DNA of 64,000 nt from the NCBI GenBank assembly GCA_033977485.1, contig CM066991.1, positions 36,329,850 to 36,393,849 of the forward strand. The letters are read 5' to 3'. The notes beneath the pieces are model-generated. The model had not been told where the DNA came from. It made no database searches and saw nothing but the letters and a program-made list of their open reading frames with translations. A program made the position numbers and the translations under genes. The DNA is from Hydrangea macrophylla (Eukaryota > Streptophyta > Magnoliopsida > Cornales > Hydrangeaceae). Position 1 is the first letter of the stretch; each line of letters opens with the position of its first letter. Shown in pieces: positions 34,245 to 45,577 of this stretch.

Positions 34245-34475
34245 TATGTTAGTGCTCTTGTTCACCGTTGTACCACTTTTAAGAACTCTTGCGAGCATCA
34301 CACATCGTTCTCATATAACCAAGTTTATGGATGCACCAATACTCTTGCTCACCGCTATACCGCTTTTAAGAACACTTGCGAGTATCGTCCGTTCACAATC
34401 AATATGTATTCGTACTCTTGTTCACCGCTTTTAAGAACTCTTACTGTTCACCGCTTTTAAGAACTCTTGCGAGTA
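34245..34475. repeat. Imperfect tandem repeats in gypsy-B LTR
   Basis: Three to four copies of a block with CTCTTGTTCACCG and CTTTTAAGAACTCTTGCGAG. They sit where 30065-30350 has its own repeats in the other LTR-like sequence. Confidence 0.7.
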
Positions 34476-34799
34476 CCATACATAACGCTCACATCCCATG
34501 CAGACCGACTCATGATACTGACACACTGGCACTAACGGTCACCAACATCCCAAACGACCAAATCTCCTGAATTAACTAATGTTACCCACCATTATAATTC
34601 CAACCTTATCTCGTTATCGTGTCGTATTATTATTAATGTTCGAGCTCGACTACGTTACTCACCATGTTATCTCAATCTCCTTATCGTATCCCATTACTTC
34701 TATAACCCATAATATCGCATAATAGGAACACGGAACATGAATTAAACAGCTAAGCTTTATGAATAATAAAGTCAAAGGAACAATCATATTCTTCTTAGG

Positions 34800-34970
34800 T
34801 TCGTTCGATTGAGGTCCTCTCAATCGCTTGAAGAAAAGTGATGTTCGATCGATCGAAGTACGTTCAATCGCTCGAAGTGAAGATAGTCTCGATCGATTGA
34901 AGGCATTTCGATCGATTGAGACCCTGGGTTGTTCGATTGATTGAACTCAGTTCGATCGCTGGAACTTCGT
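34800..34970. repeat. TTCGATCGATCGAA array, gypsy-B LTR, downstream block
   Basis: About eight copies or near-copies of the palindrome (TTCGATCGATCGAA, TTCAATCGCTCGAA and similar). They lie downstream of the TATA box on the minus strand. Confidence 0.75.
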
Positions 34971-35360
34971 CTTCTACAGATTCTGTAGTGAACATCCAGA
35001 ATTTGTAGGGTGTGTTTGGGTCATTATTAATACGTCCAGAATACGTAAAACATCACAACTAAGCTACTGAGTGAGTTTGAAACTCACCGAAAGTTGCTAA
35101 GGGCGCGTTTGGCTTGAGCTTAAGCTTCCGAATCTTTAATGGCGGCTCTTCCTTTCTTTCTCTCTGCTCCTCTGTCTCTCTATGTTTCTCCTTCTCTTAT
35201 TCTTCTTCTTCTTCTCCCTGACTGTGTGTTTATATATATAGATATAGGTGTGTGTATGTATATATGGATGTATATATATACATATAAACACAAAAAACTC
35301 ACAACTCTCTCGCTAACTCTCTCAAGTGTTCAGCAAACACTCACAGCACACGAGCACAAT

Positions 35361-35369
35361 GTATATATA
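35361..35369 (-). promoter_or_regulatory. TATA box of gypsy-B LTR
   Basis: CTATATATAC on the minus strand, about 60 bp downstream of the upstream palindrome array. Confidence 0.5.
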
Positions 35370-35429
35370 GAGGGGAGGGTGGGCAAGTGGCCATGTTTGC
35401 GGGAAACCTAGGATTTCTGATAATTACAC

Positions 35430-35612
35430 GTTCGTTCGTTCGATCGCTCGAGAGCAGATCGGTCAGGCTTGATCGATTGAAAAGGTTTTGATCGATTGAA
35501 GTGGGAAGCACGTCATAAATTCAGGTCGGTAGGGTTTCAATCGATCGAAAAGGGTTCGATCGCTTGAACTTTGGAAATGCTCGATCACTCGAAAGGAGTT
35601 AGATCGATCGAA
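35430..35612. repeat. TTCGATCGATCGAA array, gypsy-B LTR, upstream block
   Basis: About nine copies or near-copies of the palindrome lie upstream of the TATA box on the minus strand. Their position mirrors that in copia-1. Confidence 0.75.
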
Positions 35613-35691
35613 GATAGAATTTAAGCTATGAACAAGGGAAGTGCATAGAATCTCTGTGTATAAATAATTATTGAAAATACAGGTTATTACA

Positions 35692-35710
35692 TCATCCACC
35701 ACTCATTACG
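35692..35710 (-). other. Candidate polypurine tract of gypsy-B
   Basis: GAGTGGTGGATGA on the minus strand directly precedes the LTR start. Upstream is GAGGATGAAATTC, the usual end of gypsy coding sequence. Confidence 0.55.
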
Positions 35711-35743
35711 AATTTCATCCTCGAAATAGAAAACAAACAAGAT

Positions 35744-36556
35744 CTAAAACAAAAATGGAAACTTCTCACGCATCTCTGACTCTATTTCCCATGAAGCTTC
35801 TCCTTCATCATGATGCTTCCACTGGATCTTGACTAACGGAATCTCTTTGTTTCTGAGCTTCTTGATTCCTCGATCAAAAATGCGAACTGGTCCTTCATTA
35901 AAGGTAATGTTATCGTTGACCTCGATGTCCTCGAAGTTGATCTCGTGCGCTGGATTGTGAGCACATTTCCTCAGCATACTGATGTGGAACACGTTGTGCA
36001 CCGCTGACATCTTCGGTGGCAATGCAAGTCGATAAGTAACTTTTCCAACACGTTCCAGAATCTCAAACAGTCCGATAAATCGTGGCGATAGCTTACCCCT
36101 CTTCTGAGGGAGCCGAGCTTAGCATTTATCGAGCCGAGCTTCGAGCCCTTGTTGAGCGTCTCAGCTCATATACACCCCTAGCATTGTGGTTCTGCTGTGA
36201 CTTCGGAAATCCTACCACAAAATCCATGGTTACATGTTCCTATTTTCGGTAACGGCTGTAGAAGTTCAGGTGGTTTCTGATGTTCTGCCTTTACTTGCTT
36301 ACAAGTAAGACATTGAGATACATACTCTGCTACTTCTTGCTTCATTCTTTCCCACTAGAAATTCCTTTTCAAATCCTTGTACATCTTCATACCTTCAGGA
36401 TAAATCGTCATCCGTGACTTATGGGCTAAATCGTCATTCGTGACTTATGGGCTTCATCCAATATTTCTTTCGGGAGATTTTTTTCGTCAGGCACACAGAG
36501 TCTACCTTTACATTGTAAGGCTCTGTCCGTACTGATACTCCAGACTTCTGGTTCCT
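35744..36556 (-). pseudogene. gypsy-B integrase fragment (zinc finger and C-terminus, core deleted)
   Basis: The C-terminal part (VTYRLALPPKMSAVHNVFHIS, then VRIFDRGIKKLRNKEIPLVKI and WKHHDEGEASWE) is the chromodomain-like tail of a gypsy integrase. The zinc-finger part (LCVPDEKNLPKEILDEAHKS, then CLTCKQVKAEHQKP) lies at about 36530-36280. The DDE core between them is absent. A 26-bp tandem duplication at 36400-36451 adds a stop, and a short GAGCCGAGCTT-type foreign piece sits at about 36107-36180. Its upstream end is fused to a FAR1-like exon. Confidence 0.8.
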
Positions 36557-37376
36557 TGGCTGACTGGCATACCATTAAGTCCATAATCTTGCTTGGTTTG
36601 ATTCCAACGGCACGTATCGAACTCACTTGCGCTTTATCAGGAGAATTTACTTTGCTATGTGACCACAGGAAAGGCACGCAAGGCGGTGGTGCTAGAGAAT
36701 GATTATGCTTTTTAACAAAATCTACCACCTCATATTCTGACCCATTCTTCATCAATCGGATACGGAGCGTGGCAGTACATCCAACTCTAGTAAGTGCCCG
36801 TGGCTCTCTCAGTCTGTCTTGCCTCTGTAAATGATGTTATTGTCTGAAACCCGCTTTAGAACAATACCATCTTCTAGAGAGAACCATACCTTCATTGTTA
36901 ACACTTCTATTATCTTTTCTGATACTGAAACCCTTGACTTTTCCATATAAATTGTACCAAATTTCTGCTTCAGCCTCGGAATTGAATTTCAACGTGAACA
37001 TATCCGCTTCGGTCAACTTTGACATGGCTTTATCCGTCCCGTCCGTTGCACAAAAGTCGCTTTCAACTCCACCTAAGGACCATTGAAACCCACCAAATGA
37101 GTCTTCTGTGTTATTAGTGTTACTCGTTGCACCAATGTTGTGTTCAACTCCACCTACAGAGTAATGAAACCCACCAAATGAGTCTTCTGTGTTTTTCGTG
37201 TTACTCGTTGCACCAATGTTGTTTTCAACTCTGCCTATAGAGCATTGAAACCCACCAAATGAGTTTTCTATTTCTTCATCTATAGTTGTATAGATTCCAC
37301 CATTAATATCGAAGTCCTCATCATTCGTCAAATCAACATGCACACCCTTGCCTTTGGAACATGAACCACTCGCCAT
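36557..37376 (-). pseudogene. FAR1/FHY3-like gene fragment
   Basis: The start ATG at 37374-37376 (MASGSCSKGKG) follows a splice acceptor TTGCAG, so a 5' leader intron is likely. The N-terminus holds three repeats of about 30 residues around EDSFGGF and IGATSNT. Then comes the FAR1 DNA-binding domain, which resembles Mutator-type transposases: FNSEAEAEIWYNLYGKVKGF, RRWYCSKAGFR, REPRALTRVGCTATLRI and VKKHNHSLAPP. One TAA at 36837-36839 interrupts it; the frame resumes in phase. The transposase-like core and SWIM zinc finger are missing because the frame runs into gypsy-B integrase near 36556. It lies on the opposite strand within the HMG-CoA lyase intron. Confidence 0.8.
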
Positions 37377-37399
37377 TATCCCCTGCAAATAAGAAATTT

Positions 37400-39260
37400 C
37401 ATGTAATTAAAATTTTGTTCTATAATCATAAATGATTATTTCATAATCGTGAAATATTTGTTTTAGAATCTAAGAGAACCTACAATTTTTGGAACAAACG
37501 TTTATGGTCAGGGAACAACTTATGATGATGGAAAACAAATTTTCAGAAGTATGTTCGTAACAATAATATTTGTTTCATAATGATAGTATTTGTTTCATAA
37601 TCATAAATTTTTGTTTCAGAATCAAAGAGTACCTATAATTTATGGAACAAACATTTATGGTCCGGAAACAACTTATACTGATGAAGAAACAAAAATTCAG
37701 AAGTACTTAATTTAAAATTTTGTTTCATAACCATAAATATTTGTTTCATGATCATAAAATATTTGTTTCAGAATTTAAGAGTACCTATAATTTATGGAAC
37801 AAATATTTATGGTCCGGAAACAACTTATACTGATGAAGAAACAAAATTTCAGAAGTAAGTACTTAATTTAAAATTTTGTTTCATAACCATAAATATTTGT
37901 TTCATGATCTTAAATAATTTGTTTCAGAATCTAAGAGTACCTATAATTTATGGAACAAACATTTAAGGTCCGGAAACAACTTATACTGATGAAGAAACGA
38001 AAATTCAGAAGTAAGTACTTAATTTAAAATTTTGTTTCATAACCTTAAATGTTTGTTTCTTAATCATAGAATATTTGTTTCAGAATCTAAGAGAACCTAC
38101 AATTTTGGGAACAAACGGTTGTAGTCATGAAACAACTTATGAAGATGAAGAAACAAAGTTTCAGAAGTAAGTTCTTAATTCAAAATTTTGTTCCATAACC
38201 ATATATGATTGTTTCATAATCATAAATATTTGTTTCAGAATCTAACAGAAATTACAATTTTTTGAACAAACTTTTATGGTTACGAAACAACTTATGATGA
38301 TTAAGAAACAAAGTTTCAGAAGTAAGTTCTTAATTCAAAATTTTGTTCCATAACTATATATAATTGTTTCATAATCATAAATATTTGTTTCATAATCTAA
38401 CAGAAATTACAATTTTTCGAACAAACTTTTATGGTCACGAAACAATTTATGATGATGAAGAAAGAAAGTTTCAGAAGTAAGTTCTTAATTCAAAATTTTG
38501 TTCCATAACCATATATGATTGTTTCGTAATCAAAAATATTTGTTTCAGGATTTAACAGAAATTACAATTTTTTGAACAAACTTTTATGGTCACGAAACAA
38601 CTTATGATGATGAAGAAACAAAGTTTCAGAAGTAAGTTTTTAATTCAAAATTTTGTTCTACAACCATATATGATTGTTTCGTAATCATAAATATTTGTTT
38701 CACAATGTATCAGAACCTACAATTTTTTTAACAAACGTTTTGGGTCACAAAACAACTTATGATGATGAAGAAACAAAGTTTCAAAAGTTTGTTCCATAAC
38801 CATATATGATTGTTTCGTAATCATAAATATTTGTTTCAGAATCTAACAGAACCTACAATTTTTTGAACAAACGTTTATAGTCATGAAACAACTTATGATG
38901 ATGAAGAAACAAAGTTTCAGAAGTAAGTTTTTAATTCAAAATTTTGTTCTATAACCATATATGATTGTTTCGTTTTTTCAGAATCTAACAGAAACTATAA
39001 TTTTTTGAACAAACTTTTATGGTTAAGCAACAACTTATGATGATGATGGAACAACGTTTCAGTAGTAAGGTCATAATTTACAAATTTGTTTCATAACCAT
39101 AAATTATTGTTTCATCATCATAAATATTTGTTTCACAATGTAACAGAACCTACATTTGAACAAACTTTTATGGTCACGAAACAACTTATGATGATTAAGA
39201 AACAAAGTTTCAGAAGTACGTTTTAAATTAAAAATTTTGTTCCATAACCATATATTTATG
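37400..39260. repeat. Minisatellite of about 155 bp
   Basis: Roughly a dozen copies of a unit contain TTGTTTCATAATCATAAATA, GAACAAAC and GAAACAACTTATGATGATGA. It lies upstream of the FAR1-like start, in the presumed leader intron. The left edge of the large duplication (38434) falls inside it. Confidence 0.85.
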
Positions 39261-42200
39261 ATGATGATTTAATGCAAACCTTTAAGACTAAAAACTTAAA
39301 TGCTAGTCATTTTTCCAACACTTTTAAATACACGTATTGTTATATGTTATAAAGAATGACTAACCTAAAAAATAAAGTTCCTTCATCATAAATATTTGTT
39401 CCATGAATCTGAAGAAACAATAAATCGTGACTTTGAAGGCATGCAACAAACATTGACGATCAAGGAACAATAATCTGTGGTCAAGAAACAAACACATTGT
39501 ACAATACATAACCAACCTATGATAACCGGTTGCCTCCCATTTAATGCATGTCATAAAGTACACTTTCATCCAATCAATGATTGACAAGTGTTTTGGTGGT
39601 ATGTTGTATATACAACAAAACCACATTTGGGTACCAAAGAGTTTTCCAAAGTCTAAACAATGATGATCATTACTAATAAATGGATAAATCAGAAGTAATG
39701 GCTATCTGTTGCACAAATTGTCCGTTGGACAAAGACAGATGTAATATCGGTAAGATACTAATCATATGTCAAATTGCTAATATAGATCTTCTTCCTATTC
39801 TCCACTTGGAAACCTCTCTGTTTCTACTAGAGTTCTATACGCTATCTTGGTTTGTCTCTACGTCAAAAGGAAGTTAAGGCTAGGTATGAGAAGAAACTTT
39901 TGGATCGCTAGGTATAGCTTTCAGGGAAGGAAGTGTTCCATATTTTGGAAAGTGGACCCGCTGCCATCTTTGCTTCTAACAGCAATGTACTTAACAAGGA
40001 CGGTGGATTCGACTAAGCAGTACGAAATAGTAACCATTAGTTTCACAATCCATGTTAAATTATGTTCCTTAAGACAACTCTTAAAAGGCTAAATATTACT
40101 AGTCGTAGACAAGAGATAAGTGGCACAACCAGGTACATGCAGGAAAAAGATGAACAACTGTGAGGATGAACTGGTGTCTTGGCTCAGGGGTAACAAAGGA
40201 GTAGATGACAAATTTGAAACTTGTCACTTATAAAAAACTAAAATTAAAATTTGAGGGCCTCATTATTCTCTCATTCCTCAGAAAAGTAAAGTTATATGAA
40301 AACAAGAATGATAAATATGTAAACGAGAATCATAAATAAGAAAGCTTTAAACAATTATATGTTAGGTATCATGTATCATGTTGCCATTGCAACCATAGCT
40401 CCCATGCTGATTCCAGAAATGCATTTGAGTCAGGACATTAATCTAAGGCATGACTACAGTATCAGTAAAATTTGTAATTATGTCTTTAGTCTTTCTCAAC
40501 TCTCAAGATATTACGTAGTCACGTAGGGAAGGTTTAAGAAACTTAGAAGCTCAGTATGTTCTATACGATATGGGTAGGAGGAGAAGAACCTGGACCGGTA
40601 TTCTTAAATAAATAATGCCACATAGCAATGCTTTTGAGGTGAATTTTTGTTATGGAATGCTTTTAGGTTTAGTATTTTGCAATGTTACAAGAACTGTTAT
40701 AAACTTTGGGAAGGAAAAGAGAATGGAATTGGCTTGGTTTCTGACTTTGTGGTTGCAGGATTTTCAGAAACTCAGTTGCTAGGAATTTCAGGTAAGGACG
40801 AAGAACTTTTACAGTGTTTGGTGTTAAACTAACGGTCACAGGATTGCGTAGTCGATTGGCGTTGATTAGGGTTTGGAGATATTTGGGGATTTATTCCTTG
40901 AGTTCAACAAATTGGAATTAGCATAATACCCTCGGTTCCTAAAACTAATGAAATGTAAAGAAATCTATATCACTACCTTTCTAGTTTAAAATAAACGTAA
41001 ATGAAGACACAATTTGACCCTTAACTTAATTAATTAAAGGTTTATAATTTGCTCCATGTTAATTTTTGGAAAATTTCTACTTTTTTCATCATGATTTACA
41101 TTTTATTGCCAATAATATTAGGTTCTTCCTCTGGAATAGTCACCATCTTTTCAGAGGGAGAAGTATAATGTTTAGCAGTGGAAAACTATTTTTGCAAGAC
41201 AAGAATACCAATGGTGCTGATTGCCATTGAGACAATGTGGTTTATAGGATCAAATTTGGAAAGTATGCTGATTGCCATGCATGACCAATGACACCTCATT
41301 GGTTCAAAGAAATGTTTGACAGCATTGAGCTTATGTTGTTTGGATTTTTTCTTTTCCTTTTATTTGTTAAATAATACAACTGTTGAGTTCTCCTTCTCTT
41401 ACTCAAGTGCCAAAGGAAAGCAAATTGTTTGCCAGATGAAGATGGGTTATGTTTCATCTTTCTGCATTTTGAAACACGAGGAAGTCTGGTTATATCGTGC
41501 GGCTATAATCTGTACATACTGAACAATGGTGTATTACATCCTGAGCTTAGACTACTTAGTGAGAAATGATAGTGTCCCTGCCACTATAGAAGCTAATTAG
41601 GAAACCAAGGATTTCTCATTAATTGTAACCTTGTCTGATCATGCTTCAGGTTAAAACAGTTTCTACTGCTCATAAATTGATAAGACGAATGTGTTCAAGG
41701 GGGTGTACCGATTACATCACTTCACAAAATGCTTCTCACATAAAAGACAGGAATATTGAAGTAGTTTCATGTGATCCATCCATTGTTTGATATTTTCTTA
41801 TGAGATAGTGGATCATTAATACTTACCTACTATGTAGCATGGACACTTCAATTTGGGTTCATATCCGACACGAGCCAAAATGTGTGGAATACATGAAAAA
41901 TATAGAATTGTTTGTTTGTTTGTTTGTATTTCTTAATTTGTGCATGCTACCCGTGCTCATGTCCTCAAGTTTTGTCATGCCACCTTGTCGGTATTATGTT
42001 GTATCTGTGTTCCATGTATGTATCCATGCTAAATAGCTTATTAAAAATATATATATATATATAGTGATCTTCTTGCTGGGGTAACTTGCATTATATTTCA
42101 TGTCAACGAATAGAAGTTCACACATGGTTGGGGTGAGGGAAGGAGGGCAAGGGCTTTAGTTAATGTTTCGGAAACCAAATGCATAGATACTTGGGATCAA

Positions 42201-42535
42201 ATACACTTCAGTACCCTCAATTTTTCTCAAAATTTAATTTCGGACATGCTGTGTCAATTGCATTACTTAAGTCCTTCAATTATTAAATTGATTTCAATTG
42301 AGGTCTAGTGTTAGCAGATATGACTATTGAAGACCCCAAATTATTGTCCTGGTTTGAAATCCACTGTCCTCAATTGAATCCAAGGTAAAAACCAAGGGCC
42401 TTAAGTGATGCAATTGACAAAGACGGCCTAAAATGAAATTTTGTGGAAAACAAGGGTACCATAGTGTATTTGAAATTTTGAATCACTATAATTGTATATG
42501 GATGTACACTAACTCGGTATATACTATATTGACAG
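39261..42535. other. HMG-CoA lyase intron, 3' part
   Basis: No coding sequence I can support. The short ORFs here are conserved between the two duplicate copies only because the whole DNA is. Confidence 0.5.
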
Positions 42536-42784
42536 ATGGGTATCAGCACAGTGGATGCCTCTGTATCAGGTCTTGGGGGTTGCCCATATGCTAAAGGTGC
42601 TTCTGGGAATGTCGCCACTGAGGATGTTGTTTATATGCTACATGGACTCGGTATTAGGACCAATGTGGATCTTGGAAAGCTTATATTGGCTGGGGATTTC
42701 ATCTAGAAAAATTTGGGTAGATCTTCTGGTTCAAAAATTGCAATTGCCTTGAGCAGAATCACAGCTCGTGCCTCCAAGCTTTAA
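42536..42784 (+). pseudogene. HMG-CoA lyase last exon (copy 1), nonsense mutation
   Basis: After the acceptor GACAG, the frame reads [20 protein letters not shown], then [20 protein letters not shown], and ends RITARASKL before TAA at 42782-42784. It contains the GGCPYA loop with the catalytic cysteine of HMG-CoA lyase. A TAG at 42704-42706 follows AGDFI, so 25 residues plus the stop codon would be lost. It joins the exon at 31871-31995 in phase (SLN then MGIST). No obvious reading frame was predicted for it because of the TAG. Confidence 0.88.
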
Positions 42785-43721
42785 GGTACCCAAGACAACT
42801 TTTGTATTAGCTTGCTTGCAGTTGCGTGATTTGCTTCTCCTTAGCTTGTTCCAAAAATTTGGCTGAACATTATGGTACAGAAATACAATGGCCATCATTA
42901 CTATTTTATGGAGCAATCTTTCCACATCACCCCATCCCTTGCTGTTGTTTTAATGTGTAAACAGTCTACTTCATGCTTAGTTGATTGATGAGCTAGTATG
43001 AAACTTCAAGCACTACAAATTAAACTTGGGTGGTCGTAATTTTTAGATAACACAAACAATCCAATACGAATTGTTTACCATTTGAACAAGATGAAAGACA
43101 AGAATTATCAAGATTATCTAGAAGTTTGATATTTACTTTTCTGTTTTTGTGTTGTGCTACACATTTCTGTAAAGGATTAATTACAGAAACACCCTCTGTG
43201 GTTAGGCATTTTTTCACTTTACTCCTGTAGTTCAAAATGTGTCACTAATACCCCTAGACTCTGGACTTAGGTGAAACAATCTATTTTGCTAACAGAGAAG
43301 GTAAAAGTACAAAAATACCCTTAACCAGTTACATGACTCTCAGCCCATATACATGATCATAACAAATAGCTAGAACACTTAGAAACTAGGGCTTCGAAGG
43401 TCGAGTATTGACACGAAATCAAGTCTAATTCAAGGGTTTTCACTGAGAAATTGTTGAAGAATCTTCAAGCTAACAAAGCAATCGATCCATATTCAGCATG
43501 GGTTTGTGGATTTTTGGGCTTTCAGTCAGGTAAAGGGTTTGTTCTTCTTCTTGTACTTATGCAAAGACTTTGGTGATTACATGCATTCTTTTGTTTTGGT
43601 GACTCGTGATCAGATTACTTCCATTCTTTATCACGAAAAGTTTTGTGCTCTTTCGATTTGTTCGAAAAGGGGAAACAATGGCCCCTTATTTATTGTTTTA
43701 CAACAACCAGTGGTCCCCCTT

Positions 43722-43741
<20 letters not shown>
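42785..43741. other. HMG-CoA lyase downstream region (copy 1)
   Basis: Presumed 3' untranslated and flanking sequence. No other gene is visible. It ends in a TC/TA microsatellite at 43722-43757. Confidence 0.45.
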
Positions 43742-43757
<16 letters not shown>

Positions 43758-45577
43758 CTAGTGAAGGGCGCACGTGCAAGGCATGTGCCCGTCGGAGAGA
43801 ATGGTTGAATTTAAATTTGGAAGTTATTTTACATACTACAAGTTCGAAAGATGGAAGAACTGAAAGTTACCAAGCAACCAAAAGAGAACTGCTAATATAT
43901 ACCCTTGAGAATGAATATTTACATTACATTGATGACATTAACAAATGCAAAAGTAGAAGACAGACCAGCTATTTTTACTCAGGATAACGACTTGCAGCCT
44001 CACTAACTACAAAGCAATCTAGCCTTTTATGATATCTCTACAGCTTCACACCACCTTTTCAAGTAGCCGAATAAGTTTGATTTATTTGCACAATGAAGAA
44101 TGAGACCTGCAATATTTTCTAATGCACTTCAAAAAATAAATACTGTATTAGGAAGCTAAACTCATTTCTGTGCATGTCTGTGAAACCAAGCATGCTAACA
44201 AGTAAAGAGGCAACTTTGACAATTTCGTATGAAGCATGCTTTGGATTTTATTTAATCAAGCCTAGGTTTGAATCGACTCTTAGTGTAGGATAGAACTCGC
44301 TTACTTATTGATCACATAACTGATTATGAGTTTTCCTAAACGGCCCCTTAATCAACATTGTAGCTAAAAAAAGAAGAAGATTGTTGCTATGGTTCCCAAT
44401 GCTGTGGTTCTACCACCTAACGCAACTTCCAACGAAAATTCAATGCCCCCACGTAAGACATTTGGAACGATAGCATTACTCGAAAAGTAAATGCTGAAAG
44501 TTATGGAATAAATGCTACACCCAAAAAAAATTTATTAAGCCTCCTAGTTAAAACATGTACGCCTAAAGTTATTGAGTCGGCTTAGTAAAACGTAGTAAAA
44601 GAAAACTCACGATGCACCAAAACAGTGAATAAAAAGCAATTATGACGCAATTCATAAAAGTCCATTCTCAATCAAAAGATTGTCCAAGCTAAATATAAAC
44701 TGAGACTCACAATGATTATAATGATCCAAAGCACTGGAAGCTCACAGAGATGAAAAACCAACTCCACATAGCCCCCATATTATTTTTGTATTGGAATCCT
44801 CCAATTATTCTCTTCAAAGCTGCAAAAAAATATGTTAAGAAATATTTGGCAGGCAAGTGGATGTTTGTGGTATTACCAATCAAATATGTGCGTGTTTGTG
44901 TGTGAGTGAGAGAGAGTGAGAAAGAGAAGGGAACGTCAAACTTTCAGTGCTGAAATAGAACACAACCATAAACAAAGAAATTGTGAAGGCCCATCGGTTT
45001 ACCAAGAGAATTAGTATGTAGCAAATGGGAAATCACAGTACCTGAAAAACTTGAAGTGAAAAAAATGCACCGCTTAATTAAAAAAAAAAACAGCCAAAAA
45101 TGCAGTGAAAAACTTGAAGTGAAAAAAACATACTTAAAATAATCACTGAATGCAGCATATTTGCTACTTGAAACACGTTTTCAGTATTGCAAATTGAATA
45201 GCTTAAAATTTTCAGTACTTAAAATTCAACACTTAATTTTCTGTACTTAATAATTTCCAATATTATCAAACGGACCCTTAGTATTATATTTAACAATACA
45301 ATCATACAAGATTTTTAAATTTTCAATTAGAATGATTATGATAATATAATTATATCGACAAGGATAAAGTGCGAACTCAAAGGGATGGAACAAGGGACGA
45401 ACCACTTTTAGCGACGAAATTTTTCATTGCTAAAATAATGATTTTTAGCAACGAATTATTTATAAGTTCATTTTTTTCCACTATTTTCATGCATTAAGTT
45501 TAACAATTTATTTAATTTAGTTATAATATAAATTAAAACGAACACATTCACGTGCGTTGCACGTACTGTATTACTAG
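43742..45577 (+). mobile_element. Helitron-like non-autonomous element (copy 1)
   Basis: The 3' end has the Helitron signature: a perfect hairpin (ACGTGC GTT GCACGT, 45550-45564), nine bases, then CTAG (45574-45577), followed by T. The 5' end is placed at TCTATATATA beside ACTAGTGAAGGGC, but a TC microsatellite there makes it uncertain. There is no RepHel coding sequence. A second copy starts near 62353. Confidence 0.5.

Larger units (their letters stand above)
33598..35691 (-). repeat. 3' LTR of gypsy-B
   Basis: This 2094-bp LTR has TG...CA ends; on the minus strand it begins TGTAATAACC just after a polypurine-like tract. A TATA box is at 35361-35369. The U3 palindrome array is at 35430-35612 and a second array at 34800-34970. 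Internal repeats at 34245-34475 carry TTCACCGCTTTTAAGAAC boxes. No second LTR is in the window, so the ends rest on these landmarks. Confidence 0.65.
38434..45392. repeat. Large direct repeat, copy 1
   Basis: It matches 57039-64000 over the whole length; I noticed about 30 substitutions plus a 13-bp gap near 38968 and a 12-bp difference in a TC run near 43725. The offset is about 18.6 kb. It contains part of the minisatellite, the last HMG-CoA lyase exon and most of the Helitron-like element. Confidence 0.95.

Noticed and set aside
37400..39260. Regular repeats with similar spacers, considered as a CRISPR array
   Set aside because: The context is plant nuclear DNA, and the units are long, degenerate and contiguous with no unique spacers; it is a minisatellite.
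39360..42036. Several ORFs of 60-90 codons present in both duplicate copies (39360, 39680, 39847, 40647, 41316, 41839 and partners)
   Set aside because: Their conservation is explained by the recent duplication of the whole DNA, and the translations resemble no family I know.
42555..42752. ORF overlapping the HMG-CoA lyase last exon
   Set aside because: Wrong frame. The real exon frame is interrupted by the TAG at 42704, so this ORF is its shadow.
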